From Larix sibirica (taxonomy: Eukaryota > Streptophyta > Pinopsida > Pinales > Pinaceae): a DNA stretch of 64,000 nucleotides. Position 1 is the first letter of the stretch, and each line of letters opens with the position of its first letter. Shown here in pieces: positions 1-13,041 of the stretch. The stretch is from NCBI GenBank assembly GCA_004151065.3, contig NWUY0304017966.1, positions 1 to 64,000 on the forward strand, given 5' to 3'. The notes beneath the pieces are model-generated. The model saw nothing but the letters and a program-made list of their open reading frames with translations. It was not told the origin of the DNA and did not search any database. A program made the translations under genes and the position numbers.

Positions 1-1630
1 TCATATTGGCTAATGCTATTATTCGTACTAGCTAACAAGGGCTGTACTCCCCCCTCGCTATAGTCAGGGCGGCTATATAATATATAGTTGGAACTCCCCC
101 GACAGCCTACTACAGATACATGGGTAGCAGAGACAATAATAGAGGTAGCAGACCATATGCAGAAGTGCATCAAAAGGCAGGAGCAGTTTACCGCTGGAAA
201 GCAAATGACCTTAAAGCGGAGGTAGTGGTGGAGAAGCTAGGACAGGAAGGAATTCAGCGGGCTATGGGACTGGAATGGATATTGGAAAGTCATAAACTGG
301 ATCAATGCTAGCTAGCCACCTAGTATGCCTACTTCACCTCATATACGCAAATACGAGCTGTCAATCCTTATCTTTTATGCTAATGATGGATATCACGTAA
401 TAAAATAAATAGACAGATTAACTTAAGGAAGAAAGGACTTGAAGGAGCTTAGAAATACCACATTTAGTGCTATTGATTCATGCCATCCAACTACTGTATT
501 GTCAATGCACCCTCCAATCATAATCCTAGAATACAGACCCTTTGGAGCCTATATAAATATAACTTTTATTTTTCCAAAACGCATGGACAACATTGAATTA
601 AAGACAGTGTAAACAAGGCAGGTCTCAGACATAACCGCGTATCCTTAAAATTTGAATCTAACCATTTTGGGGGAGAAGAGAGGGCATCAAGCAGGCCGAA
701 CAACAATCCTGATTAGAAGGACAAGGTCACAACAAGCAGCCGATGATCCTGATCCTGATAAGGATAAGAGGAGGCATGAAGCAGATGACCCAGAGAAGAA
801 TAATAGGAAGGAGAATCAAGCGCATGTTAAAGAATAATCCGTCCGACCTGGAGAGATTATTTGGCGATTGGGGTGCGCCTTCGGCCTGATTATACCTGCG
901 CCTATATATCAATCTATTGTGGGTATAGGGGGAATTGACCCTACGCCTACCTTCTATATTCTCTTACGCTATCGAGCCTAATGTGGGGCCCCCTAAAGAC
1001 TTAGATGCGATTGAGGCTTTGAGGAACGTTAGTTGCGAATAAATATCTAAATGACCTACCTGTGCCAGATATGCTTTTACATTTTCATTCAGACAAGTCG
1101 GGGATATAGAAAGGGAGAACAATTCTATTTCTGCACTGCGGGGTTTCAAAAACAAGATTATAGGAAAGGGAAATCACTCACTATGGATCCAAGCGGCCTT
1201 CCCTGGCCCCATTGGCAGGAGAATAAGCGTATGAAGCGGAAGTGTTTTAGAGAAGCTGAGCGGAAGCAACTTCACACAAAACATGAGACAGAATCTCTTT
1301 CATTTAAAGATATACATCTATATACAAGGATACCCCTTACATAAAGAACCTATAAATATAGTAAATTCAGGAAAGGAAAGGTGGCCCGTATGAGCATGAG
1401 CCCAGTTTATCCAGCAGATGTAAATTAGAAAAAAAAGGTGGCATATGAAGATGATCGAGAGTGCTCACGTAGCCTATCCAGATGGGAATTTTAGTAGAAG
1501 GTGCCGTCTCCAGATGATATAGAAGCTGAACCTTATTGTTACATATCGGTGTAGTAATAGTTCTAGGTCGATTTCAATTTTGAGGGCAATGGTTCCTATG
1601 TAGAGTGCGAGGTCTTTGTATAGTTTCTAT
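1..1630. other. Anonymous sequence, no gene recognised
   Basis: I see only short ORFs here (up to 97 codons, at 1051-1344) with no family motif and no conserved neighbour. Near 1470 there is a phrase (gcctatccagatgg) that recurs near 56,970, which suggests old shared repeat debris. Confidence 0.6.
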
Positions 1631-1639
1631 ATTCCAGTT

Positions 1640-1800
1640 GCTTATGGGCAATTACCGGCTGGCAATGAGAACCGACTATCAGCAATGACAACATAAAATG
1701 ATAACCTGGCAAAGATCGGCAATGACAACAGGCTAGGACTCCCGGCAATGATAACCAGCTATTAGCTATAACCTTCAGGCTGGCTATGACTGGCGTATTT
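1640..1800 (+). repeat. Degenerate GGCAATGACAAC tandem
   Basis: The words ggcaatgagaac, agcaatgacaac, ggcaatgacaac and ggcaatgataac recur at roughly 17-50 bp spacing, interleaved with variants of the word ccggct. No two units are identical, so this is an old, decayed minisatellite rather than a fresh expansion. Confidence 0.6.
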
Positions 1801-1889
1801 TGATCCTCAACTGTTGATAATTGTATATAAAGAGCTGTTTTATATTGATCTGGGATGGTTTATGGATTCACTGGTGTAGAGTTTATATT

Positions 1890-2030
1890 AGCGTAAATCA
1901 AGTGTGTTGGACTTGTTGTACTTGGCAGATGTGTACTTGGCAGCTTCCTTATGGGGTATCGGTGTACTGGGTGGAGGTAGACTCGCTTGGTGGACTTGCA
2001 CGTGTACTTGGCTTTAAGAAAAAGTATGCA
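1890..2030 (+). repeat. Degenerate GTGTACTTGGC repeat
   Basis: Variants of gtgtacttggcag occur at least five times (ttgttgtacttggc, gtgtacttggc, gtgtactggg, cgtgtacttggc). The short ORF over this stretch (1821-2036) is a by-product of the repeat and is not called as a gene. A related word recurs near 2548. Confidence 0.55.
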
Positions 2031-2159
2031 TGTTGAAAGGTTATTCTCGTATGTCCACTCTACTGACTGTCTGTATGATCCTTTAATGTTGAATAAACAT
2101 GTGTAACGCTACGTTATTTTTCCATCCATTCGAGGTAGTACCTAACGATTCCTAAGCGA

Positions 2160-2365
2160 TAAGGGGTAGGAACTGATTATCGCGTATGGATTGAACGGGG
2201 TTTGTTGAACAGGTATCAAGTGTGATGGGGGTCCTTCCTTCTCCTCTCGTCATATGTTGAACGGGGCTTCTTTTGGGTATGTGCAGATGGTGACTCTTTC
2301 TCTCGGATTTGTTATGACGGTGACTCGGGTATCCTATGCTGGTGTCCTTCCTTTCACTCAACCGA
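2160..2365 (-). repeat. Degenerate GTTCACCCGAGAGAGTCACC family, copy 1
   Basis: Read on the - strand this stretch alternates phrases like gagagaaagagtcaccatc, cccgttcaacata and acccgagtcaccgtc. The same vocabulary occurs on the + strand at 48,195-48,500 and on the - strand at 26,440-26,700. Units diverge strongly and no ORF is conserved between the copies. Confidence 0.6.
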
Positions 2366-2369
2366 TAAC

Positions 2370-3050
2370 TCTTGTGTTTCTGCTGGCTGAAGATGGGCTT
2401 GGCTGAAGGGTAAAAGTTCCTGGCTCTTGCCCCGTCTCTGTGATAGGCGAGGCTTGCGGACCGGACTAAAGGTTATAGGCTCCTGGTTAAAGGCATCTAT
2501 CTGTTGGACCTGATGAGGTCGTTATAGTTTACAGGATTCCTTACGGTGAACTTGTTGTACTGGGCTTATGTTTTAAGGCAAAAGGTGAAGGCAGGCGATA
2601 GGCCCTTGGAACAGGTTACAGTCTGGTGTCAGTATCACAAACAACCTGTAAGCTTTATGAGAGTTGTACCCGGTAATTATTAACTTCTTGCTCTTTGGAT
2701 CTAACTTGGTTTGCTTCTCAATGGGAATCCAATGTAATAAGTAGAACCAAAGACTTTAAGATGACTTACTTGGGGCTTTCTTACAGACCATGCTTCCTCT
2801 GGGTTTTCTACTTTATCGCCATCGTGGGAGATCTATTCAGCAGGTGCACTGTTTTGAACACTGTCTTAGCCCAAAACTTGACTTCTTATGCACCTTAGAA
2901 TCATAAACAAACACGGGGTTTCATTCTAGGAAAGGAAGGTTGCGCCACAGTAAGGGAGGTTGCTGATGCTTAGTAATGAATTGATAACACACATACCAGA
3001 TAAGGCTGGTCCCACAGACGGTACGGACAGTACGGGACGGCGCCGAGTTA
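2370..3050. other. No gene seen
   Basis: Short ORFs only (the longest, 67 codons at 2695-2898, has no recognisable motif). I see no RNA gene and no clear repeat here. Confidence 0.5.
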
Positions 3051-3059
3051 GTTAGTTAG

Positions 3060-3475
3060 ACACAGCCATAGCGGCATTCCGGCCAATAGGTAGGTACATA
3101 CAGGAGGACAATTTGATCCAGTCATTGCAGATAGCCCCATTCCCAGCAGGTCGATAGACAGTGGTCGCCGAGTTGAAAGAATGCGCCAGATTACATACGT
3201 TATTTTGCAATAGGGAGGTATGCCAGAATACATGCCAATGCCGGAAGGTCATTTCAACTAAAAGCCTTTTCTCATCGCTGATAGACAGTTTCTTAGCCAA
3301 GTGGTCAATATATACAGGAAGGTGGTTGCCATAGTCAGTCTCATCAACAGAAAGTCCTCATTGCCAGCCAGTGTTGCAATTTCCAATCATTCTAAGCCGG
3401 TAAGAGCTGGGCTTACCTTTATTCATTGGCTGGGATACTCAGCTGGGCTACTCGGCTTGGCTGAACGGTTCGAAT
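3060..3475 (+). repeat. GCCAATAGTC/GGTCATTGCC repeat followed by GGGCTACTCGGC repeat
   Basis: From 3060 to about 3400 words such as ggtcatt, gccaatagg, gccatagtcagtctc and attgccagcc alternate without a fixed period. From 3425 to 3475 they give way to gggatactcagc, gggctactcggc and ttggctgaacgg. The same two vocabularies are adjacent again near 8110-8730 and 17,000-17,530, so the pair behaves as one composite repeat. Confidence 0.6.
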
Positions 3476-3479
3476 CAAT

Positions 3480-5000
3480 GTAAGGAATGAAGATGCGTTA
3501 CTTACGATACACCCGTTGAGTATAGATCAGGCGCCATACACAGGGTTTCATGAACACTTTTAAGGTAGTGTCAGTCAGATAGGTGCATGATGTAGTACCA
3601 GTGTTAGATGCACCCATAAAAAAAATAGCTAGTTACTGCTAATGCATTCTTGTTTTTATATAATCACCTTGGTATCAGCACACCAGAGATTCATGCTTCT
3701 ACTTATTTATGGACAACGTGGAATCTACTCGTCTCATCACATCCAGAACAAAGCAACTCAGTTCTCCCTTAACTCAGATGTTCCCAATTAAACTATGTAC
3801 TGCTCATGAGTCGGTCTTTATTCTGTTCGATACACGCCCAAGTAATAATATACAAAAGTTATTGAATAAATCACAGTTCACATACAAAAATAGGTTATGC
3901 CTGTTATATGTTACACCTGTTTGAGTCATGAACAGCTGGTCCCAATTTCACTATGGTTTCTCCTCAACCTGCTACCCTAATAGCTCAGTTATATGCTCAG
4001 TTACCTACTGTTCACAGTTGTTCTATTTTCAACCTGATCTCTCTTCTCTTCACTATTTTGAGACTTTCTTTTATCCAGATGAAATTGAGGGAGATTTATA
4101 TGTTTTTGGCATAGAAAAATAGATTGATAGGCTGAGTATTAAACATGGATCCCCTTTCACCCATGGACAGCGTAAGCAGCTCATCCAAGGCTACATCTGC
4201 AACACATGTTGATTTATTTCTGGAAAGGATGCTACTGCCACGAGAGTCCCGGGACAATATACTTATTCCTGGCATGAGATGGCACATTCACATTTGCGCT
4301 TTTAGCAACAATCCTCCATCCTGATGCGGCTAGTCGCAGCCTCCCCCAATGTAGTCCCTCAATTGTACCTTGATGGAGGCGTTTTATTGGGTCAGTTGTA
4401 ACTCCTCTCCCGGAAGATGCAATCGAGTAAAATAGCTAATTATTCAGTTTGTGAATGCTGGGGGGACGTGATAATGATTGTGACGTGATATGGGTCAGTT
4501 TGTTTGCGTTCATAAAATACGTTATTATCAACTCATCGCACAGGTGTTTTTAAATGAGACGTATGATCCTTCCTTCGCATGTGCATTGTAAGTAACAGAT
4601 CGTAATATTTATACAAATAACTTTGTTTTCTATATTGGTAAGTGATCGAGGTATGGTTCGAGGGCAATAGCAGCTTTGAGTTATGATTGGGGTTCTTCCC
4701 TGATTAATTGAGGAACAGTACTCATAAGGTGGTTCATTGGATCCATAAGCAAGGAAAATCATAATGAAGCAATGACCAGGATCATTTGGATGTTGGCACC
4801 AAGCCAGATTGATGGGGAATTACTACTATGGCCTCACTTCACCTGACCTCAACCTAGATAGTGCAACCTCAATCACGATAATATAATGGAATTGGGAAAA
4901 GGGTGCTGCAAATAATAATTCTGACAGTGTGGGCACACTAAGGACTTATCTCATCATCATGGGGTGATATCTTTTTAAGGCAAGCGGCATCCCAAGCAGA
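3480..5000. other. No gene seen
   Basis: Anonymous sequence with ORFs of at most 71 codons. A small cluster of gctcagtta words lies at about 3970-4010. Nothing supports an RNA gene or a protein family. Confidence 0.5.
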
Positions 5001-5019
5001 AGCGTTTCAATCATTCAAA

Positions 5020-5264
5020 GCATTTGAACGAGCTGCTATATTCTCATAATTATTTACAACAGAAGAACCAGCATTTCCAGGAGCACCAATTGAACTGGCT
5101 TTTTTTATTCCCGGGAGCAGCTCCATAAGCTGTTTAAAAAGCATCATTTCAATGAGCAGTTGAAGAAGCATCACCAGCAGCCTCATCATTCTGACCAACA
5201 GCGTAAGTATTCCCAGTTGAACCAGCGTCATTACCAGCTGCACCAGCCAAAGAATTCTAAGCAT
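5020..5264 (-). repeat. Triplet-phased GCT repeat family, copy 1
   Basis: On the - strand one frame reads as a chain of Ala, Gly, Ser, Thr, Asn and Asp codons (gct, ggt, tct, act, aat, gat) broken by stop codons, for example AGAAGNDAGSTGNTYAVGQ followed further on by TGA. An 85-codon open frame exists in another phase (5007-5264) but is Leu/Val-rich and unlikely to be a gene. Same style of sequence at 26,815-26,985, 35,058-35,249, 39,690-39,960 (-) and 50,895-51,310. Confidence 0.65.
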
Positions 5265-5289
5265 TTACATAATCAGTTTAAACGACCCG

Positions 5290-5330
5290 TAGGGGGCTCA
5301 CCTGAGGTACGAGGGTGAGGGGATTCGAAT
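5290..5330 (-). repeat. 20-bp word shared in inverse orientation with 62,250
   Basis: The - strand of this stretch contains tcaccctcgtacctcaggtg, which occurs exactly on the + strand near 62,249-62,268. A shorter version (acctgaggtacg) is at about 57,882. It is a candidate substrate for short-repeat recombination. Confidence 0.6.
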
Positions 5331-5734
5331 CGATGAGGTACAAGTGATATTGTACTCGATTAGTGATGTTACCACAATGCATTACCCCGATCATTAGGTT
5401 CGATCGATGAGGGAGGTAGGTTACTTTATGTATTTTAAATGAAATGTTGATTTTGATTGGCCATAGCGAGTTAATAGCAATGGCAATTAAGTTTATTTGC
5501 GTTGGCGATTCTTGCCTGATTAGTAGTTACTCGCACCCCCAGCAGACTAGTGAAGCCGGGGTAAAAGAGATAGAGGTAGGGAGGGGCGATCCAACAGACA
5601 GATTATGTAGCTGTGTTAGGTGGTGGATCGAGAGAAGAGATAAATAATATGTTTACCAGTATATTTCGCCAGAGGGTACTTATGTTGTCTGCGAAGGTGT
5701 GCTGCTTGCATCCTTGTTGGTGATTGTTTAGCGC

Positions 5735-6060
5735 CATCACTTGCCTCTATTGGCGGGAAATAGGGACGCTAACGCGAGGGAAGCACTGATCATATCGCTT
5801 GCCTACTATGTGGTGGTGCGTGGGTGATCCATACCGCTTGCCCGAGAAAGCATCGCATGAGGTTCCGCTACTGCCTCCATTAAGTGAATGATCGCTGCTT
5901 GCCCGAGAAAATATTGCATGAGGTTCTTCTACAGACAACAATGGATCGCTTGAAGTTCCGGATTGCCTTCACTAAGTCATTGATCCTATTGCTTGCCCCC
6001 AAATATCGCATGAGGTTCACTGATTGCCTGCTTGCTTCAGGTAGGTTCAAATGAGTGCTA
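5735..6060 (+). repeat. Degenerate tandem repeat, unit about 60-100 bp
   Basis: The block cgcttgcccgagaaa ... atcgcatgaggttc ... actgcct recurs at about 5838, 5894 and 5989, with partial units before and after (gatcatatcgcttgcc at 5787). Units differ by substitutions and indels. Confidence 0.65.
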
Positions 6061-6374
6061 TCGCTCCTTTCAGCTTTCAACTATAACTGAACGGGACGGA
6101 ACATGCTTCCTACGGAATTAATTGTTCAGCTGGTTCCGAAACACATGCTCCTCAGAACAGAAAAAGATGGGGCGGGTTATATAAAAACACACAGCGTTGA
6201 TTAGAGTTGAGACGACGTGGAGATAAGAACGAAACAGAGCGGGTTTATGTCGGCCAGAGCACGAGCGAGAGAGCTGGATCTTGTGTGTGACACGAGGAGA
6301 TAAAGAAGAGACCGGCTTATATACGCATATACACATTATGTCTTCTGTTCATACATACATTAGCCTTTCATAAC

Positions 6375-6570
6375 CAGTCAGCCCTATATTACCAATACTC
6401 CATTACGCTATCCTATTTACCCATTACGCTTTTATCCATCCCCCATTACGTCATTATGCTTGTTAATATGCTCCATTCAGCCTTCAGTTAATCCCCCCAT
6501 GCTCTATGTTCTTACACACATTAGGCCTTCTGTTACTCATCCATTACGTTATGCATAATTATCTGCTTTC
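6375..6570 (+). repeat. CCATTACG short repeat
   Basis: The word ccattacg(c/t) occurs at least four times within 190 bp, with related variants (cattatgc, cattaggc, ttacgttatgc) between them. It is a decayed short tandem array. Confidence 0.6.
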
Positions 6571-6589
6571 AGTACCACCCCATCGCTAC

Positions 6590-8100
6590 ACACCCAGTCA
6601 TCCACCAGACGCAAGATGTTTTGTATGTTTCCCATTGTTCCCACCTGATGAGTTTGATTAAGCCAAGGAAGGTTGGTACATACTAGCATATCAATTAGGA
6701 CATGTTACTGCCATACAAGATTGAGTTCGTCATCACAGGATAACCAAGAGAGTGAGTTGAAACATAACCCTAATGAAACTTACATCGATGGAACCATCGT
6801 TCTTACCTAAACGGTATGGATTTATTTATTTATGGAATGACGATGCTTTGCTTTACATAAGGTGATTCCGCTGGGTTGGTTCTATATGGGGGTTTATGGA
6901 TGAAAAGTTGGTTGGCTAAACAGCCAGCCCCGGCCTGCCTATTCACATAAGCCTCGCACCAGCCAAATATTACAGAGCCTCCCAGTGGATGTTGGAACAC
7001 TTCCCCTCCCGGCTCAATGGCCTAAAGCTGAGGGCGTTTACCTGAAACCAGTTCGATTATGCTATGCGATCATGTTACATTCATCCCAGATTATGTTCCG
7101 GATTAGTGTTTCGTATTATTATGTTTTCATATGGTAAATAAGGTGAAATTCCCTTGGTGTTGACTTCAATTCAATCTCTGGTGTTGACCCATTGATCAAT
7201 CGATTCATGCGACACATTGATGCATTCTTCAATCAATCTTTCCTTTGTTTGTGGAGGGGGGCAGGGCCAATGTAACTGCTTTCTGTAGGGCGTTATAGGG
7301 CGACTAACGTCACTGCTTTGCTTAACAGGTCTCCAGCTCCTCAGTTCATAACCCCTCACTAATCCCCACAGTGTGGGTTTTAACGCCTTTTGTGCTTCCA
7401 GAATAAACGAACTTCAACACTCCGTGCCTTATTGCTTGGGGGAGGACTTGCGCCTACTGGATAAATGTAAGTTCGACCTACTGTTAACAACAACCTTTAC
7501 TGTTTTCCACCCTTCTATACTTACGTGATTGGACGTGTTGAGTACGCACTTAGACAAGGACTATTACCTTTTTAATGAAGCCGGAAGGAGTAATTTAAGG
7601 ACCTACAGCAACCAACACCTTCAACCTTTCGTAAACCCTTGCTTGATAGAATAGATATAATAGAACGGCTGCTCTATTATAAACTTAGACCATTGTACGG
7701 GCCTTTAAATACACTTGCTGTAGGCAAGGATTGTCGTAGGCAAGCAGCACTATTTCTCTTGTCGAGGGTACGAGGACGAATTAGCCTCACCCCCAGATAC
7801 GATTGATTAATTTAGACAGCTAGAGAACAACTATACCTTGTCTCCCTATACCACTTTAATTAATTAATTGCTTAGTAAGTACTGCTTGCTATATACTTCT
7901 TCTTGTAGGTTTGGGAACCGATGCACGATGATTACTTACGATGCACCTGTAGAGGAGTATCATCGCATACACACATTTTGCTAGTCAGGTAGGACAGTCA
8001 AGGAAGTTGGTCATGCCTTTATGGATCGTTCTTTATTGATTGCCCACATGATAGATAGGTTCCCACAAACTTTCCTATACACAGCTTACCCCTACGGAAC
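6590..8100. other. No gene seen; two small shared words
   Basis: Near 6627 the phrase gtatgtttcccattgttccc matches gtttcccattgttacc at 48,508, and ccaccagacgc at 6601 matches 48,548. Near 7686 the phrase cttagaccattgtacgggc resembles sequence at 21,246-21,300. ORFs are short and unrecognised. Confidence 0.45.
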
Positions 8101-8104
8101 CACA

Positions 8105-8730
8105 GTTCCTACCTGGCCTGGGCTACTCAACTGGGCTTGATTCCGTCAGTGCCTAGATGCTATGATCTGTGCTACAAATCTTGATAGTCCATGCTAGAAG
8201 GTCAGTTACATACAACCTACAATCAGTGCCCAGAAGGTCGTTACTGCTCACCTGTTTCAATACCCCATGCCCATTTGTGCCCCATATGCCGTGCTCATAA
8301 GGTTGCCAGTTCTCTGTGCTCCAGATTACGTGCCCCATAGTAAGTGAACCCATAGGACGTTACCAATAGTCCGTGTGTGCAATTAGGCCCTGCCCAGGAG
8401 GAAAAAGTGCCTTAAGCGAGTGCGGAGAAACAGATTTACAAGAGGTTACGCACAGTTGTGGCCATATACAGTCTCTTTTACAGCCAGGAGGTTAGGCTCA
8501 TTGTCATAGGGTCCCCTAGGATTTGCTCGAAGCTCTTTGCTTATAGCCAATAGTCAATACAGGTAGGTTCTCATTGTACATGCTGCTACTCGATGCAGCC
8601 TTCACCGCTAATACTCTTCCCTACTCCATAAAGTTTTCGATCCGCGTGATACTTACAGGTTTACATGCCAGGTTCAAATACATTCCATGCCAAGAGTCAA
8701 TGCCAGTCAGCATTTGTTGAAAGGACGTGC
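8105..8730 (+). repeat. Composite GGGCTACTC / GCCAATAGTC repeat, copy 2
   Basis: It opens with cctgggctactcaactgggc (about 8117) and then runs through variants such as aatagtcc, agaaggtc, gccagtt, aggaggtt, gccaatagtcaat and gccaagagtcaatgccagt. This is the same vocabulary as 3060-3475 and 17,000-17,530. Confidence 0.55.
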
Positions 8731-8739
8731 TATACTACC

Positions 8740-9460
8740 TAGACTCGCTGAACTCTTTGACGTCACCTGTTGCCAATATATACCCCGCCGCCGTGCCCTG
8801 GAGGTTGTTTCTTCGTGCCATGTTCTCCGTTTGTGACAGTTCTATGGGACCTAGACGACTTAGGGACCAGGGACTACGTGACACCCATTTGATTTAACTA
8901 TACTACTTGAAACCTATAGTCTGTACCCGCTATTTATACGTGAACAGTTATCGATACACCGTGTTCAGGATGTTGTCATTGACAGGAGGAGGGCGACAAA
9001 GGAGCCGGAGAGTGATTGATTACTTTATGACCTACAGATTCGGTGCGGGCACCAAGTTCGCGCTTGAAACATATATATATATTATATAACTTCGCATTTT
9101 ACATTCTTATTCAAATAAAACTCATTTTATGGGGGTCCAAGGCATTCTATTATGACTCATCAGAAGGACTAAACTTAAATTAGTATTATTAAAAATTGGC
9201 ATTTCCATAAGTTTCTCTATAATTGGATGGATAGAATCATTTGCTTTCAAGTTTAGCGCCGCTGCTTTCACATTTGGTCGAGAGCCTTTCGCCAGGAGGT
9301 CATCGCCAATGACCCAGACCCATAACTCTATACCCAACCTACGGCACTCTAAATAAACCCTAGAACTCGCTTACCCTACAGAACAGGAGTTAATACCTCG
9401 ATTTGATGAATTATGCTTTACTTACAATGCACCTGTTTAGGATAATACTAATTCAGAGCC
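8740..9460. other. No gene seen
   Basis: A 71-codon - strand frame (9122-9337) is the only ORF of note. I could not match it to a family with any confidence. An (at)n tract lies at 9069-9084. Confidence 0.4.
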
Positions 9461-9790
9461 CCTTACCACCAGCCATAGCCGGTCTCATTTACAGGAGGTC
9501 GCCATAAACAGTGTCACCCATAGACAGTGGTTGCCAATAAAAGCCAGGAGTGGTCATTGCTTGAAGGTCATAACTAATAGCCCTCATTGCCGATAGCCAC
9601 TAGTCGATGCCAAGAGTCATCATTCACAGGAAGAAGGTGCCGAGATACACTAGCCAATACACGGGAAAGAGACCATGCCGATACCACGGAGCCATGGTAG
9701 CCGCCGGTAGGTAATACCAGGAGTAAACGCCACCACTCCAGAGTCTACAAAAGACACATTGTTTCAGTTACGCTAGGAAGTTTTGCCGGT
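9460..9790 (+). repeat. GCCAATAGTC/GGAGGTC repeat, copy 3
   Basis: Words such as aggaggtcgccataaacagt, gccaataaaagccaggagtgg, gaaggtcataa, gccgatagccactagtcgatg and gccaagagtc follow one another without a strict period. It matches the 3.1, 8.2, 13.3, 17.0 and 48.1 kb tracts. Confidence 0.55.
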
Positions 9791-12700
9791 AAGCGAGGTG
9801 GCTATATCTTAAATAGTTATTTCTTAATTACTTTATAGCCCACATCCAAGATAGGCGTTACCACCGAACAAAGGAAGCATCTTCTGATATGGGTAGTCCA
9901 CCGGACACAAGCAACATCGACCGAGATAGGACATCCAGACTAATCAGCTCTCTTACCTGATCTTGTATCACGTACCCATAATTCAAAATATAAAGGCCCC
10001 ATCATTCACTGATAGACTAACTAGCTCTATTACTATTTTTGATATTTAGTACAAGATCACGGCCCCACACCTCACACCCCCACCTCACCTAGTAGCCTCA
10101 AGACTCTTAAGAATCGCCTCTCTAAAGCGTTTTGGGTCAACCAGGAAGAATGGTGCTTATCATCACTAGAGTTCCGCAGATTCAATAGGGGGATACGCCC
10201 GGTGTTACGCTTTTTCTAACTATTTGGAAACTGGGAGATTTTATACACGCATACTTATATGAATAATGTTAATTTGTGTGATTGATGAACAAATAAAAAA
10301 CCCTGTTTGTTCCTAGTTGGGTAACTTGCCCTTACCTTCCATTGCTATGCTCCTTGAAAATAATCAAATAGAGGGGGCCCCGTGAGGAAGTAAGAGCGGG
10401 CTATGAATGTGTCGTATAATTATCAATAAGTGCATCATAAGTAACGCATCTCGTCACGGCATCCAGTTTAGGTAGGTATCAATCAGAAGGTTAAATAAGC
10501 AGTTAGGTCTTCGGTCGGAGGGAGGGAGGGAAGGAAGAAAGGAAGGAGCAAGCTTTAAGTTGAAGTAGAAGTTGTTCAATAAAGAGCAGGTGGTGTAAGG
10601 GTATTAAGGAAGCACCGTAAACTTCCCTGTTGGGATTGTGAAAAGAGAGAAGCCTTTCACTTTTTAACCTATCAGCTTCGGTTGAACAGAGTTTTGAAAC
10701 CTTTGCCTAAAGAGCTAGTCTTTTAATGAAATACAACGGCAAGTTCATCAGAAGCTAACTCCTATCTCTACTATGCTGTAACTGGGTCTCCCTCTCCATG
10801 GGAAATATGCCATTGAAAAAGCGAGTTCTCGACCCCGATGGATTCCTCTCCGACCCTGTCCACACGGATCTTCTATTTATTACATACGCGTGTGGCAAAA
10901 GCTTTTCAAATTGATTGTAAACACTTATTTTGTTAGGCAACTCACCTTTATCGAACAGGTCCTACCTAACATATATGCAGAGGGGTCAGCACCTTGCATA
11001 GAGATATAGCCATAATGACAGACATAGATAGACAGAAGGTCCTTGTTGATAGCTTATAATTTGAAGCCGGGCGGTCACCCTCTTCAAATATAAATGTTGT
11101 GGCCGGCCCCGAGACAGAGGAAGAAGGGGACCATAGCATGCCGCAAGAGCACAAATTGAATTCGAGGAGATCGACCGAACTTGGCATTCATGGGCCAAGT
11201 GATTCCCGATAAATAAATCTGGGTTGTAACGTAATACTGGGCAGTGTTGTCATACTGATTGATGGGCCCGCCTCTCACTCCACCAATATTGTCTTGGGGT
11301 ATTGATTGAATACGGGGTTGGGCCTCAGATTTAAGGAGATTTTTTGTCCGATTTCGGTTCGCAGTCGCTCACTGCTTGGATTATCTATATAATAGAGAGG
11401 TTCGAGCAATATAAAAAGCGAGGAGAGGAACGATAACTTCTATGTGTGCGATCCTGCATTCAATCGCGACCCATCCTATGATCAATCAGAGCGCGACTAT
11501 TAGGTACATAAAGGCCTGATGCGGGCAAGAGCTTGGGCAGGGGGAAAGTAGTGAGCTGACTCTAATCGCACACTGTCAGCATCAGCAGCAAATCGCTCTA
11601 CTCAGCAAGAAGGGGAAAATCCTAATGCCCTCATCCTGGTCCAGATAAATAAGCGGTCCGTTTCAAATGTTTTCTACCAAAATAATATGAAAAAATGAAG
11701 TCGGTCGAGTACCGTCCTTTCAGTTGGACAACACCATGAACCTCATCCTCCTCTCCTTCGTCGATGCCTATATAGAAACACCGTGTTTGTAAATGTCAAT
11801 CATGGTGTTATTTCCTACACGTACTTACGGTCGACGTCCTTCGCCTCATCCTCCAATAGACGAGGGAAACCCAAAGGTTGTCCCCCAAGTACCTATGTCG
11901 GACGAGGAATAACCTTTATAGTGCTGTCCCGGGTGTCCTTCTCCTTTACCTGCTCTTGCAACTTATTCACCAAGTAACGCTCCTTCCCTTAGAGTTCATA
12001 TTTCTCATCGGCCCGGAGGCGAGCCAACTGGTGGACATGCTCGAAGACTTGATCATGCGAGCGACAGGGAGTCCGCATGAATAGCTATTCCCTCGGCCTT
12101 ATGTCCTGATGGATCATTCGGATCGGTAATACTGGAGGCACTCTCTGAGGCAACAACTCTCTTACTGGGCTGAAACGCAAGCCCAGTCCGAGTTGACGGT
12201 TCTACCTTGGTAGGATCGGAGATGGAAGTTTACTCTGTGTGAGGGAGTATGGAAGAGCCCAATTCCCTCCAGGCGTTTCATAACCCTATCTCTATCATCC
12301 CTCTTGTCATCCTGGTCTGAATCATCACTTTAAAAAAGAACTCCCACAGGACCATTCGGACTTCTTCCTTATTTCAGCATCTTCATCTGTCTCCGTTCTC
12401 TTCGGAGTCGGGTTTATCCTCTTATTGGATTGGATGTTGTTTCCAGGGTCCAAATATCGGGGTACTTCATATCGCTTCTGGGACCTCACTTAGCACACTC
12501 TCTGTAATGTTATTCTTATTTCGATGGACTTGAACTCCGACTAGGGGCATAAATAGGGTCAATCATGCCCGGGGCGGGCCTGGCTTTGTCGGTTGGTTGT
12601 TGGAGTCGCGATCTGGTGAAGCTTGCGTTTTATCCATTGAAGGTGTCTTCTTATCAGATAAAGATCGGGTCATCGGGAGCTTTCATAATGATGAATATTA

Positions 12701-13040
12701 TTTGAGTGGAATTCCTCATCGGCTGATAACATTTGCTTAAGGGCGGGACAAAGAGTGAGTGGAAGGGGGATACCGATTACCGTAAATTCTTAATTCTGAT
12801 CAATGCTGTAAGTTCTGGGAGTAGTTCCAAAGGCAGTTCTGAACATAGGATTATCCCACCACGCCACACTACGCCACGACAGGTTGTTCATGTGCCGCTG
12901 AAATAGGCCAGCCGGAAATCCCTGCCAACCCCTATTTTGGGAGAGAAAATGGCATTTATTTCCTTGATTTGACCCGATAGATTTATAAATAATATAGATA
13001 TATCGAGATCAATAGGCCGATCCACCCCTTGAGGGATATA
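9790..13040. other. No gene seen
   Basis: Over 3 kb of anonymous sequence. ORFs are at most 73 codons and mostly overlap in several frames. A purine-only tract (ggaggg/aaggaa words) lies at about 10,515-10,550. Nothing resembles an RNA gene or exon. Confidence 0.5.
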
Positions 13041-13041
13041 A

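Noticed and set aside
3971-4010. gctcagtta words considered as a tRNA D-arm.
   Set aside because: No acceptor, anticodon or T-arm follows; the words are a small repeat.
5007-5264. 85-codon Leu/Val-rich ORF as a membrane peptide.
   Set aside because: It is an off-frame reading of the GCT triplet repeat.
9122-9337. 71-codon - strand ORF that faintly recalls an RNase H domain of a retroelement (LGIELW...GDDLLAK).
   Set aside because: No catalytic Asp/Glu pattern could be placed and the flanks give no support.
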